Made by a program: the position numbers and the translations under genes. This document shows positions 10,601-17,725 of a stretch of 64,000 nucleotides of DNA, in pieces. Every line of letters begins with the position of its first letter. The first letter of the stretch is position 1. Source of the stretch: Actinophytocola xinjiangensis (lineage in GTDB: Bacteria; Actinomycetota; Actinomycetes; Mycobacteriales; Pseudonocardiaceae). Where the stretch lies: NCBI RefSeq assembly GCF_001921215.1, contig NZ_MSIF01000023.1:62001-126000 (forward strand), read 5' to 3'. A model generated the notes under the pieces. It saw nothing but the letters and a program-made list of their open reading frames with translations, did not search any database and had not been told where the DNA came from.

Positions 10601-12275
10601 GGCGGTGGCGTTCCACCCGTCGGGCACGATGCTGGCGGCGACCAACGGCGACTTCTCGGTGCGCGTGTGGGACGTGGACAGTGGCGAGTGCCTCCAGCGG
10701 CTGGAGGCGCACACCGGCTGGATCTTCTCGGTGGCCTTCAGCCCCGACGGCCGACTGATGGCCACCGGCAGCGACGACCGGTCGATCAAGCTGTGGGACA
10801 CCGACACCTGGCAGGTCGTGCGCACCCTGACCGGCCACGGGATGTGGGTGCAGGCGGTGGCGTTCAGCCCGGACGGCCGCACGCTGGCCAGCGGCAGCGA
10901 CGACCACACGGTGAAGCTGTGGGACGTCGCCACCGGCGCGGACCCGCGCACCCTCGACGCGAACGGCGACGGCGTGTGGTCGCTGGCGTTCTCGCCGGAC
11001 GGCACGATCCTGGCCAGCGCCAGCGAGGACTACACGGTCACCCTCTGGGACGTGGCCGGCGGGTCGCTGCTGCGGACGTTGACCGGGCACGAGGACCGGG
11101 TGCACGGGGTGTCGTTCCACCCCGACGGCCGGCGGCTGGTCACCTGCGGCGAGGACCGGACGGTGCGGGTGTGGGACGTCGCCACCGGTGCCTGCGACCG
11201 GGTGCTGACCGGGCACGAGTCCTGGGTGATGTCGGTGGTGGCGGAGGCCACCGGCCGCTACCTGTGGAGCGGCGGCATGGACAGGGTGCTGCGCGTGTGG
11301 GACAGCGACACGGGGGAGGAGGTGGCCGCGCTGGGTGGTCACACCGGCGGCGTCTGGTCGGTCGACCACAACGAGAGCCGCCAGTTGGTGGCCACCGCCG
11401 GCGAGGACGGGGCCGTGCGGCTGTGGGACGCGGAGAACCCGCGCTGTGTGAAGGAGCTTCGGCAGGTGAAACCGTACGAGAACACGAACATCTTCGGGGT
11501 TTCCGGTCTGACACCGGCGCAGAAGGCGTCCCTGCTGGTGCTGGGCGCCGCCGAGGTCCCCGACTCCCCGGCGGTGACCCACGACTACGCGAAGTACGCC
11601 GGGGAGTACTCGACGCTGGGGTTCAACGGAACCTACTACCTGGGTTTCCGTGACATTCCCCTGCTGATGGACAAGCACGTGCGGGGGCGCAAGGCGCTGG
11701 ACTACGGCTGCGGCCCCGGCCGCTCGACCCGCTACCTCAAGCGCCTCGGTTTCGACACGGTCGGCGTCGACATCAGCTGGGACATGCTGCGGGAGGCGGC
11801 CCAGCAGGACGAGAACGGGGTGTACCAGCACATCCGCAGCGCCGAGCTGCCCTACGACAACGGCACGTTCGACGTGGTCTTCTCCAGTTTCGTGTTCCTG
11901 GAGGTGTCGTCGCGGGAGGAGATCGAGCGGATCGCGAAGGAGATCCGGCGGGTCCTGAACCCGAGGGGCCGGGTGGTCCTGGTCACCGGCGCCATCAACG
12001 GAATCCACGGCGACTGGGTCTCGTTCTCCTACGACTTTCCCGAGAACAGCGGCGAGATCGCCAGCGGCGGCATGGTGAAGCTCCAGATCAGCGGCACGTC
12101 GGTGATCCTCTACGACTACTACTGGGCCGACGACGACTTCCGTGGCGTGCTCGCCGAGGCCGGCCTGTCGGTGGTGGAACTGCACACGCCGATGGGCCGC
12201 GCCGACGACCCGATCGAATGGCGGGACGAGGCGCACAAGCCCTACATCGGGGTGTACGTGCTGGAGGCCGTTTGA
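7650..12275 (+). CDS. Trypsin-like protease / NB-ARC-like NTPase / 14 WD40 repeats / methyltransferase fusion
   Basis: This is a 1541-residue multidomain protein. Residues 1-200 form a trypsin-like domain with a plausible triad of His43 (TCAHV), Asp73 (DIDLAI) and Ser154 (GQSGSP). Residues about 220-600 form a STAND/NB-ARC-like ATPase with Walker A GLRGIGKTTT near 247 and Walker B LLVLDNLE near 338. Residues about 686-1273 contain 14 WD40 repeats, enough for two seven-bladed propellers. NIFGVSGLTPAQKASL then resembles the usual end of WD40-STAND proteins. Beyond it, residues about 1310-1541 form a class I methyltransferase (ALDYGCGPG, then VGVDIS). No membrane segment is seen. A sensor-switch-effector role in conflict or immunity is inference from the family. 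Confidence 0.88.
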   Translation: MSTPAWVNSIVRLASTDNANTRFGTGFVIHCDATSTYVMTCAHVITAVGGPGQLTVDGQRAQVIASGEDVDIDLAIARVDVPLHREPVILQASGVRGTAIRTAGFQHVVGREYVIRQISGELGRQVGLESRSRNARVDAWDITVDDFALRPGQSGSPIIDERSGAVVGILRIGHGEGERGLAVSVKAVHELWPNLSSLFLAQASRERRYVDWGSAPDVGNLFGRQTELTTLRSWIVNDRCRVVTIVGLRGIGKTTTTVALCKGVTGRTDLPSSLTRGVRDDFELVIWTSLLNAPPLSEVLHGVLAFVSDQQEVSASSTVAEQLASLGQQLERHRCLLVLDNLESILRSGVDEAGVYRDGYETYGDLIRLFGTSTHQSCLIINSREKPVDIALMEGRNRPVRVLEISGLAHDSGRRIMDQIGTFSGSGTDWAELIGTYGGNPLALELAAKHIGEVFFGDIAKFLGSGRPVFHDLRDLLDWHLDRLSALEREVISWLAIAREPMMLSELESSILKPDSRNRLPSTVQSLQRRLPLVRASSRFGLQPVLIEHITNRVIGTATDDLLAGRPGVLETHALMQALARDYVRVAQVRLIVVPVLTALGNALGGPDEVRRHLADYTATLRSTSGRKPSYAAGNVINLLCQSDDVVADSDFSHLDIRQAYLQEVRLHNVNLAHSNVEDSVFTQTYGPISGLALSPDGELVAGSESNGDIHVWRLSDFAVVTILRGHVNWVFALAFSPDGRTLASGGEDKVIRLWDLETGSCVTELREHTNSVWAVAFSPNGKVLATGSEDRTVRVWNLATATAVATMADHQQKVFCLEFSPDGQRLASASADRTVKVWDIYDWASPRTLTGHGGPVRGVAFSPDSQVVASCSWDQTIKLWNADTGECFQTLSRHTDPIHAVAFHPSGELLASSGESGTIRIWDVRRPELLTSLQGHDGEVWKVVFSADGQTLVSGGYDGAMRVWDTRDWNCRNTLQGYIDWVQAVAFHPSGTMLAATNGDFSVRVWDVDSGECLQRLEAHTGWIFSVAFSPDGRLMATGSDDRSIKLWDTDTWQVVRTLTGHGMWVQAVAFSPDGRTLASGSDDHTVKLWDVATGADPRTLDANGDGVWSLAFSPDGTILASASEDYTVTLWDVAGGSLLRTLTGHEDRVHGVSFHPDGRRLVTCGEDRTVRVWDVATGACDRVLTGHESWVMSVVAEATGRYLWSGGMDRVLRVWDSDTGEEVAALGGHTGGVWSVDHNESRQLVATAGEDGAVRLWDAENPRCVKELRQVKPYENTNIFGVSGLTPAQKASLLVLGAAEVPDSPAVTHDYAKYAGEYSTLGFNGTYYLGFRDIPLLMDKHVRGRKALDYGCGPGRSTRYLKRLGFDTVGVDISWDMLREAAQQDENGVYQHIRSAELPYDNGTFDVVFSSFVFLEVSSREEIERIAKEIRRVLNPRGRVVLVTGAINGIHGDWVSFSYDFPENSGEIASGGMVKLQISGTSVILYDYYWADDDFRGVLAEAGLSVVELHTPMGRADDPIEWRDEAHKPYIGVYVLEAV

Positions 12276-13108
12276 TGGACCCCCGGCACCTGGAGCTGCT
12301 GTCCCGGTTGGACGGTCCGTGGGTGGAGGACCCACTGCTGCTGCGCTCGGCGGAGCTGATGCGCCAGGTGGCCCTGGAGCGCTGTTCTTCCGACGGCCGG
12401 GAATCCACCGACGGCTGCCGCAGTTACCACGCCTGGTGGCAGTACTGGCGGGCGATCGGTCTGGTGTCCACTCCGGACTGGCACGTCGCGAACTACGCCG
12501 ACGTGTTCGCCGGGGACCGGGACGCGCGGGTCCTGGTGTCGGGAACGGCCGACCACGGGGTGCTGCGGCACCTGGCGCAGGCCGGGGCGCGGGGCCCGAT
12601 CGCGGTGCTGGACCTGTGTCCCACGCCGCTGGAGATGTGTTCCTGGTACGCGTCCGAGCACCTGCCCGGTCCGCTGTCGACCCACCGCGCGGACGTGCTG
12701 GCGGCGCCGTTCGGGGAGGCCGAGTTCGACCTGATCACCACCTACGCGTTCCTGTCCCGGTTCCCCGACCCGGTCAAGGAGCGGGTGGTGGCCGGCTGGC
12801 GCGCGATGCTGCGGCCCGGCGGCCGGGTGCTGACCACGATCCGGCTGGAGCCCGAGGTGCCGATGTCGGTGCCGGAACTGGACGAGCTGTCGCCACGACT
12901 GCTGGCGGCGGTCGACGATGGGGATCCCGGGATCCTGCACGAGGTCGCCGCCGCGTACGTGCGGTCGGGCAGCACGAGCCATCCGCTGCGGTCGGTGGAA
13001 CACGCCCACGAGCTGTTCGCCGGCTTCGACGTGACCGTGGAGATCGGGGTCCTGAGGAACCGCTTCTACGAGGACCGCGACTACGCCGTCATCTCGGCGC
13101 GGCTGTAG
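12275..13108 (+). CDS. Class I SAM-dependent methyltransferase
   Basis: This 277-residue protein shows a Rossmann methyltransferase core: VLVSGTADHGVLRHLA (motif I position), AVLDLCPTPLEM, ADVLAAPFGEAEFDLITTYAF (motif II and III region) and MLRPGGRVL. Motif I lacks the classic GxGxG spacing. The ATG overlaps the stop of the large fusion gene by one base (TGATG), indicating coupled translation. It is therefore a second methyltransferase beside the one fused to the protease-WD40 protein. The substrate is unknown. Confidence 0.8.
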   Translation: MDPRHLELLSRLDGPWVEDPLLLRSAELMRQVALERCSSDGRESTDGCRSYHAWWQYWRAIGLVSTPDWHVANYADVFAGDRDARVLVSGTADHGVLRHLAQAGARGPIAVLDLCPTPLEMCSWYASEHLPGPLSTHRADVLAAPFGEAEFDLITTYAFLSRFPDPVKERVVAGWRAMLRPGGRVLTTIRLEPEVPMSVPELDELSPRLLAAVDDGDPGILHEVAAAYVRSGSTSHPLRSVEHAHELFAGFDVTVEIGVLRNRFYEDRDYAVISARL

Positions 13109-13118
13109 GACGCCGGGG

Positions 13119-13781
13119 TCACGCGCCGGCGCGCACCAGGCCGCATTCGTAGGAGAAGATCACGGCCTGGACCCGGTCCCGGAGAGCGAGCTTGCTCAGG
13201 ATGCGGCTGACGTGGCCCTTCACGGTGCCCTCGGTGAGGAACAGGCGGCCGGCGATCTCGGCGTTGGACAGGCCCCGGGCGATCAGTTCGAGCACCTCGC
13301 GTTCCCGCTCGGTGAGGACACGGAGCTCGGCCTCGGTGCGGGGCAGCGGGTCGCCGGAGGTGCCGATGTGGCGTTCGATCAGCCGCCGCGTGATCGGCGG
13401 CGCGACGATCGCGTCGCCCTTGGCCACCACGCGGATCGCGGACAGCAGATCCGCGGCGAGGGTGTCCTTGAGCAGGAACCCGCTGGCGCCGGCCCGCAGC
13501 GCGGAGTACACGTACTCGTCGAGGTCGAAGGTGGTGAGGATCAGGATGCGCGGTCCGTCCGGCAGCGACGCGCGGATGCGACGGGTGGCCTCCAGCCCGT
13601 CGACCTCGGGCATCCGGATGTCCATCAGGACGACGTCGGGCGTCGTGTCGACCGCGAGGACGGTGGCCGCGGCACCGTCCTCGGCCTCGCCGACGACCGC
13701 CATGTCCCCGGCGTTCTCCAGGATCATCCGCAGGCCGGCGCGGAGCAGGGCCTGGTCGTCGACCAGGAGCACATGGATCAT
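13119..13781 (-). CDS. NarL/LuxR-type response regulator
   Basis: This 220-residue DNA-binding response regulator has an N-terminal receiver domain (VDDQALLRAG, phospho-acceptor in DVVLMDIRMP, LLKDT near residue 103). Its C-terminal LuxR helix-turn-helix reads LTEREREVLELIARG, then SNAEIAGRLFLTEGTVKGHV. It starts four bases inside the histidine kinase gene (ATGA overlap) and is transcribed after it, so the pair is one operon. The signal and targets are not visible. It ends 10 bases from the convergent methyltransferase gene. Confidence 0.94.
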   Translation of the reverse strand: MIHVLLVDDQALLRAGLRMILENAGDMAVVGEAEDGAAATVLAVDTTPDVVLMDIRMPEVDGLEATRRIRASLPDGPRILILTTFDLDEYVYSALRAGASGFLLKDTLAADLLSAIRVVAKGDAIVAPPITRRLIERHIGTSGDPLPRTEAELRVLTEREREVLELIARGLSNAEIAGRLFLTEGTVKGHVSRILSKLALRDRVQAVIFSYECGLVRAGA

Positions 13782-15115
13782 GCGGTTTCTCCCGGTGTGA
13801 GGGGGATGCGGGCCCGCACGACATAGCCGCCGTCCGGCCCCGGGCCGGCGACCACCTCGCCGCCCAGCAGCGACACGCGTTCACGCATACCCCGGAGCCC
13901 GTTGCCGGTGCTGGTTGCGCCGGAGCTGGTGCCGGTGCCGTCGTCGCTGGCTTCGAGCCTCAGCTCGTCGTCCCGGTAGGACACCAGCACCTGGGCGCGG
14001 GCGCCCGCCCCGGCGTGCTTCATGGTGTTGGTCAGTGCCTCCTGGACGATCCGGTACGACGAGACGTCCACGCCGGCGGGCAGCGGTGGCGGTGACCCGT
14101 CGACGCGCAGCTCGACCGGGGTGCCCGCCCGCCGCACCTGGTCGACGAGGCTGGGCAGCTGGGCCAGGCCCGGCGTCGGCCGTGCGGAGTCGTCGACCTG
14201 TCCGGACGCGGACAGCACGTGACGGATGTCGGCGAGCGAGGCACGGCCGGTCGCCACGATGGTCTCCAGTGCGGTGAGGGTGTCCGAGGGGCGGGTGGCG
14301 AACGCGGCGGCGCCGCCCTGCGCCTGCATCACGATGACGGCCAGGCCGTGGGCCACCACGTCGTGCAGGTCGCGGGTGAGCCTGGCCCGCTCGGCGGCCG
14401 CCGCCAGCGCGGCCCGCTGGTCACGCTCACGTTCCAGGTCGCGCGCCCGCGCCCGGAGTTCCCCCAGGTAGGCCCGGCGGCTCCGCACCCCCCACCCGAC
14501 CGCCCAGGCGACGACCACCAGGGAACCGAGGACGGGGATCCCGCCCCAGGCGGTCGGGCCCAGGGCCGCGGGTACCTCGCCGTGCCGCATCGGTACGTCG
14601 TCGTCGTGCGCCGGCTCCGGCGGCGGCCCGGTGGCCCCGGGCGGGCGTTCCTGTCCGCCGCCGAGGGGCCCGTCGTAGAGCCAGCCGTTGGGCTTGCCGT
14701 CGAGGGACACGTACACCGACCAGGCCGCCGCCACGGCGAGGGTGGCGCCGAGGACGGCGAGCGACACCGGGCGCCGTCGCGTGACGGCGATCGTGTAGAG
14801 GACGATGGGAACGGCCAGGTCGGCGGGCACCGGTCCGACCGCCAGCGCCATCCGGGCGACGACGGCGAGCGTCGCCACGGCGAGCGCCGGGATCGGCCAC
14901 CGGCGGCGCACCGCCACGGCGGCGACGCAGAGCCCGACCAGGACCCAACGGGCCACCGGCTCCGGCAGCCACGGCAGGCCGGCGATCCACCCGCCGCTCA
15001 CCGCCGGCGCGCCGGTACCCGCCCATGTGCCAACCAGCAGCAGGGCGGCGAGGGCGGCGTCCTGGACGCTCGGCCGGCGCGGGGCGCGCCACAGCGTCGC
15101 CAGGTGAGTTCTCAT
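13778..15115 (-). CDS. Sensor histidine kinase (HisKA_3 type)
   Basis: This is a 445-residue membrane sensor kinase. About five hydrophobic segments occupy the first 190 residues, split by a Pro/Asp-rich loop. The dimerisation/phosphotransfer motif ERARLTRDLHDVVAHGL carries the phospho-accepting His. The C-terminal ATPase domain contains SSYRIVQEALTNTMKHA (N box) and GNGLRGMRERVSLLGG (G boxes). It is the cognate partner of the overlapping LuxR-type regulator and belongs to the NarX/DesK group. Confidence 0.94.
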   Translation of the reverse strand: MRTHLATLWRAPRRPSVQDAALAALLLVGTWAGTGAPAVSGGWIAGLPWLPEPVARWVLVGLCVAAVAVRRRWPIPALAVATLAVVARMALAVGPVPADLAVPIVLYTIAVTRRRPVSLAVLGATLAVAAAWSVYVSLDGKPNGWLYDGPLGGGQERPPGATGPPPEPAHDDDVPMRHGEVPAALGPTAWGGIPVLGSLVVVAWAVGWGVRSRRAYLGELRARARDLERERDQRAALAAAAERARLTRDLHDVVAHGLAVIVMQAQGGAAAFATRPSDTLTALETIVATGRASLADIRHVLSASGQVDDSARPTPGLAQLPSLVDQVRRAGTPVELRVDGSPPPLPAGVDVSSYRIVQEALTNTMKHAGAGARAQVLVSYRDDELRLEASDDGTGTSSGATSTGNGLRGMRERVSLLGGEVVAGPGPDGGYVVRARIPLTPGETA

Positions 15116-15230
15116 ACAGGCGCCACCCTAGGCCGCCGCGCCGCCGGTCAGAACCCGTCGGAGGTCAGGGTCGGGAACATGACCAGGGACAGGCGCGCGG
15201 TCGACCCGCCAGCGCGCAGCCTGCTGACCC

Positions 15231-16358
15231 ATGACAGGCATCTCCCGTGCCGCCCGCCACCGGGCGTTGAGCGCGGCACTTCCGTTGTTGGCCGTCCTGG
15301 GCCTGGTGCTGGCCGGCTGCGACGCCCCCTGGGCCGCGAAGTCCATGGAGTGGAAGCGGATCGTGCCCACGGCCGACTGCGACTGCGCTGACGGCAGCGA
15401 GTTCGCCTTCTGGGAACGGCGGGCCGACCCGACCAGGGTCGTGTTCTTCCTGAACGGCGGCGGCGTCTGCTGGGACGCGAACAGCTGTGCGTTCACGTCC
15501 ACCGCCGGGGAGCAGGAGGGCGAGAGCGAGTTCTACGACTGGAACCTGAAGGGGACGAACCCGGAGAACCGGAGCGGGATGTTCGACGTCACCCGGTCGG
15601 ACAACCCGTTCGCCGACCACTCGTTCCTCTACGTGAGTTCCTGTACCGGTGACGCGCATCTGGGCAACGTCTCCCAGAAGTACTCGGACACGTTGACCGT
15701 CGAGCACAACGGCTACGCGAACGGCACCGCCGCCGTGGACCACCTCGCCAGGAACTATCCGGACGCCACCGAGGTCGTCGTCATCGGCAAGACCGCCGGG
15801 TCGATCGCCGCCCCCCTCTACGGCGGGCTGGTCGCCGACCGGCTCCCGGACGCCCGGGTCACGGTGCTCGGCGGTCAGTCCGGTGCCTGGCCCGACAACC
15901 CCGACTTCAACACCGACGTCCTCGACGCGGCCTGGGGCGCCTACGACACGATGCCCGACTGGGCCGTCCGGGGACTCACCGCCCGGGAGTGGGGCGTCCC
16001 CAGGTTCTGGACCCAGGCCGGCCGGCACGACCCCGACCTCGTGCTGTCCCGGTTCGACTACGCCCACGACCCGAACGCCGCCGTCGAGATCACCGAATGG
16101 GAACACGGTGACTCGCCGAGCCTCGACCCCGTGCCGGGCTTCGACGAGCTGGCCGTCATCGACGCCAACGAGCGGGCCATCGAAGCCGGGGGCGTGAACC
16201 TGCGCAGCTACACCGCGCCCGGTAGCGGCCACGGCATCTTCGAGCACAAAACCTTCTACGAGATCGAGGTCGACGGCACCCGGCTGGTCGACTGGCTCGA
16301 CGCCCTGGTCACCGATGACCCACCCGAGGACGTCCACTGCACCGAGTGCGGTTCGTAG
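15231..16358 (+). CDS. Pectin-acetylesterase/Notum-like lipoprotein with an altered nucleophile motif
   Basis: This 375-residue protein has a signal sequence ending in the lipobox LAGC (Cys30), so it is probably an extracytoplasmic lipoprotein. The body matches pectin-acetylesterase (Notum-like) alpha/beta hydrolases: VVFFLNGGGVCWD (oxyanion strand), YVSSCTGDAHLGN, GGQSGAWPD, and a C-terminal GSGHGIF with the expected His. The nucleophile elbow reads VVVIGKTAGSIAAP, with Thr where the family usually has Ser. It may therefore be inactive, or use the neighbouring Ser. No strong ribosome site is seen before the ATG. Confidence 0.78.
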   Translation: MTGISRAARHRALSAALPLLAVLGLVLAGCDAPWAAKSMEWKRIVPTADCDCADGSEFAFWERRADPTRVVFFLNGGGVCWDANSCAFTSTAGEQEGESEFYDWNLKGTNPENRSGMFDVTRSDNPFADHSFLYVSSCTGDAHLGNVSQKYSDTLTVEHNGYANGTAAVDHLARNYPDATEVVVIGKTAGSIAAPLYGGLVADRLPDARVTVLGGQSGAWPDNPDFNTDVLDAAWGAYDTMPDWAVRGLTAREWGVPRFWTQAGRHDPDLVLSRFDYAHDPNAAVEITEWEHGDSPSLDPVPGFDELAVIDANERAIEAGGVNLRSYTAPGSGHGIFEHKTFYEIEVDGTRLVDWLDALVTDDPPEDVHCTECGS

Positions 16359-16380
16359 CGGTGTCCGGGCACGGCCGCGA

Positions 16381-16565
16381 TCAGGTGGTGCGGAGGTGGT
16401 GGACGAAGCGATGGAGTGCCGTGGGGGTGAGAAGGACGATCGGGCCGGTGGGGTTCTTGGAGTCCCGTGCGGCGGCGTGGTGACCGTCGTTGGCGATCTC
16501 GACGCATTCGCCGTTGGCACTGCTGTGGGAACTCTTCCGCCAGGCGGCATCGGGGACGTGGTCAT
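16381..16565 (-). pseudogene. DUF397 gene with a one-base frameshift
   Basis: The DUF397 sequence is clear from AAWRKSSHSSANGECVEIAN to FVHHLRTT and its stop. The expected ATG ACC ACG TCC start is present at 16565, but it is out of frame with the body. A run of four C (on the minus strand) stands where five would restore MTTSPDAAWRKSS. No start codon exists in the body frame. It is a one-base deletion or a homopolymer sequencing error. No XRE partner remains upstream. Confidence 0.75.
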
Positions 16566-16697
16566 CGGACTTTCTCCCTCAGACCGCGGGCGAGTCCGCG
16601 GCGGGTCCGTCGAGTGTGGTCCACGCGCCGCTGTTGGCATGGATCGTCTACGCCGCCGACTGATCACGGGGAACAGCCCGATGATCATCGAGCAGAC

Positions 16698-16838
16698 GTG
16701 AGAGTCGTGCGGTCGGCGCGCGACGCGCTGCGGGCATTCTACGACCGGTCGCGGAACCACTCGCGGACGTGGTGATCGATGCAGATCTGCGGAAACCGCC
16801 AGAAGGCCCGCGCCTGGCGGGAGCGCACGGGCCACTGA
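16698..16838 (+). pseudogene. Remnant of a CGNR zinc-finger regulator C-terminus
   Basis: The plus-strand frame reads ALRAFYDRSRNHSRTW, a TGA stop (16773-16775), then SMQICGNRQKARAWRERTGH and a final TGA. This matches the C-terminal zinc finger of CGNR/ABATE-type proteins, where W is normally followed by Cys in WCSM-x-x-CGNR. Here the Cys codon position holds TGA. The upstream Cys residues of the finger are also gone, and no N-terminal ABATE domain is present. Only about 47 codons survive. Confidence 0.65.
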
Positions 16839-16844
16839 CGCACC

Positions 16845-17285
16845 TCAACGGGTGAGTGCGAAATCTCCCCACAGGAAGGAATGCCCCGAATAGAAGTGGT
16901 CAATCGCGAATCCCGTGAACGCGGTCACGACGCCTCCGGAGCAGGTCACGCCCTGGTACTCGGCGTGAAACTCCGTCCAGAGGATCATCGACTCCGGCGG
17001 AGCCGGGATATTCCACCTCAGCCGGTCCAAAATCACCGCCCCGCCGGAGGACGCGGTTCCTTCCAGTTCGGTGGTCACCCTGAGTTCGCCGGCCGCATCC
17101 AGTGTCACCTCGATGGACATCGGAAGGGTGCCGCCGGCCAGGTCCGGGACGAAGTCGCCGTGGAAGCTGCCGAGCCACTGCTGCTCCGTGGATCCGCACA
17201 CCGGCTCCGCCTGGGCGAACGTCGGCGCCACCAACAACAGGGACGCCAAGGCGGCGACCACGGAAATGATGAGTCTGGTTCTCAA
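16845..17285 (-). CDS. Secreted hypothetical protein
   Basis: This is a 146-residue protein with a clear signal peptide (RTRLIISVVAALASLLLVAP, cut near AQAEP). It has two Cys residues in the mature part that could form a disulfide. The TTG at 17285 is preferred because GGGAG lies seven bases upstream and it places the signal at the N-terminus; an ATG at 17342 would add 19 unlikely residues. The mature part alternates short strands (MSIEVTLDAAGELRVTTELEG) and looks like a small secreted beta protein. I do not recognise a family. The neighbours are remnants. Confidence 0.6.
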   Translation of the reverse strand: MRTRLIISVVAALASLLLVAPTFAQAEPVCGSTEQQWLGSFHGDFVPDLAGGTLPMSIEVTLDAAGELRVTTELEGTASSGGAVILDRLRWNIPAPPESMILWTEFHAEYQGVTCSGGVVTAFTGFAIDHFYSGHSFLWGDFALTR

Positions 17286-17338
17286 AAGATACTCCCGTCG
17301 TGTCGACAAAAAGACTTGGCAAGTCAACAACGACAGAC

Positions 17339-17530
17339 TCAAGAACGGTTAGAACCAGCAGCTAATGCGGAACGCGGTCGGGGTTGGATGATCAGCTGGG
17401 CGACAGTGTGGATCAATAGGCCGGCCAGGGCACCGACCACCGTGCCGTTGATGCGGATGAACTGGAGATCCCGGCCCACTTGCAGCCGGTTGGCCGCCGC
17501 GCTGGAGGCCGTCGCCCAGGGCGTCACGGT
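17339..17530 (-). pseudogene. C-terminal remnant of a DUF445 membrane protein
   Basis: The frame encodes RLQVGRDLQFIRINGTVVGALAGLLIHTVAQLI, the highly conserved C-terminal end of DUF445 proteins, including the final membrane segment. About 60 residues match. Upstream the frame runs into sequence without family features, and the roughly 350-residue body normally present is absent. It is most likely a leftover of a deleted gene. Confidence 0.6.
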
Positions 17531-17725
17531 GTTGTGCGAGCACGGCCGCCGGATCGCCTGACCCGGCGGCCCGCTCGGTGTCACCCGGTCGTCGATGCCG
17601 CTCCCAGCCGGCGACGCCGCCAATCGACTGGGGCTGACGGCAGCCACGGATCCACGTACGTGACTGGGCGGAGGAGGCCGTCGTTGGCGACCCGTGGTCC
17701 CAGCGACGCCCTGGTGCTGGGAGGG

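Noticed and set aside
7635-12335. A 1566-codon open frame antisense to the protease-WD40-methyltransferase gene
   Set aside because: It is a by-product of high-GC third positions; the translation has no family features and the opposite strand encodes clear domains.
13108-13119. Terminator between the convergent methyltransferase and response regulator genes
   Set aside because: The CGCCGGCG-rich stretch gives only a weak stem without a U-run.
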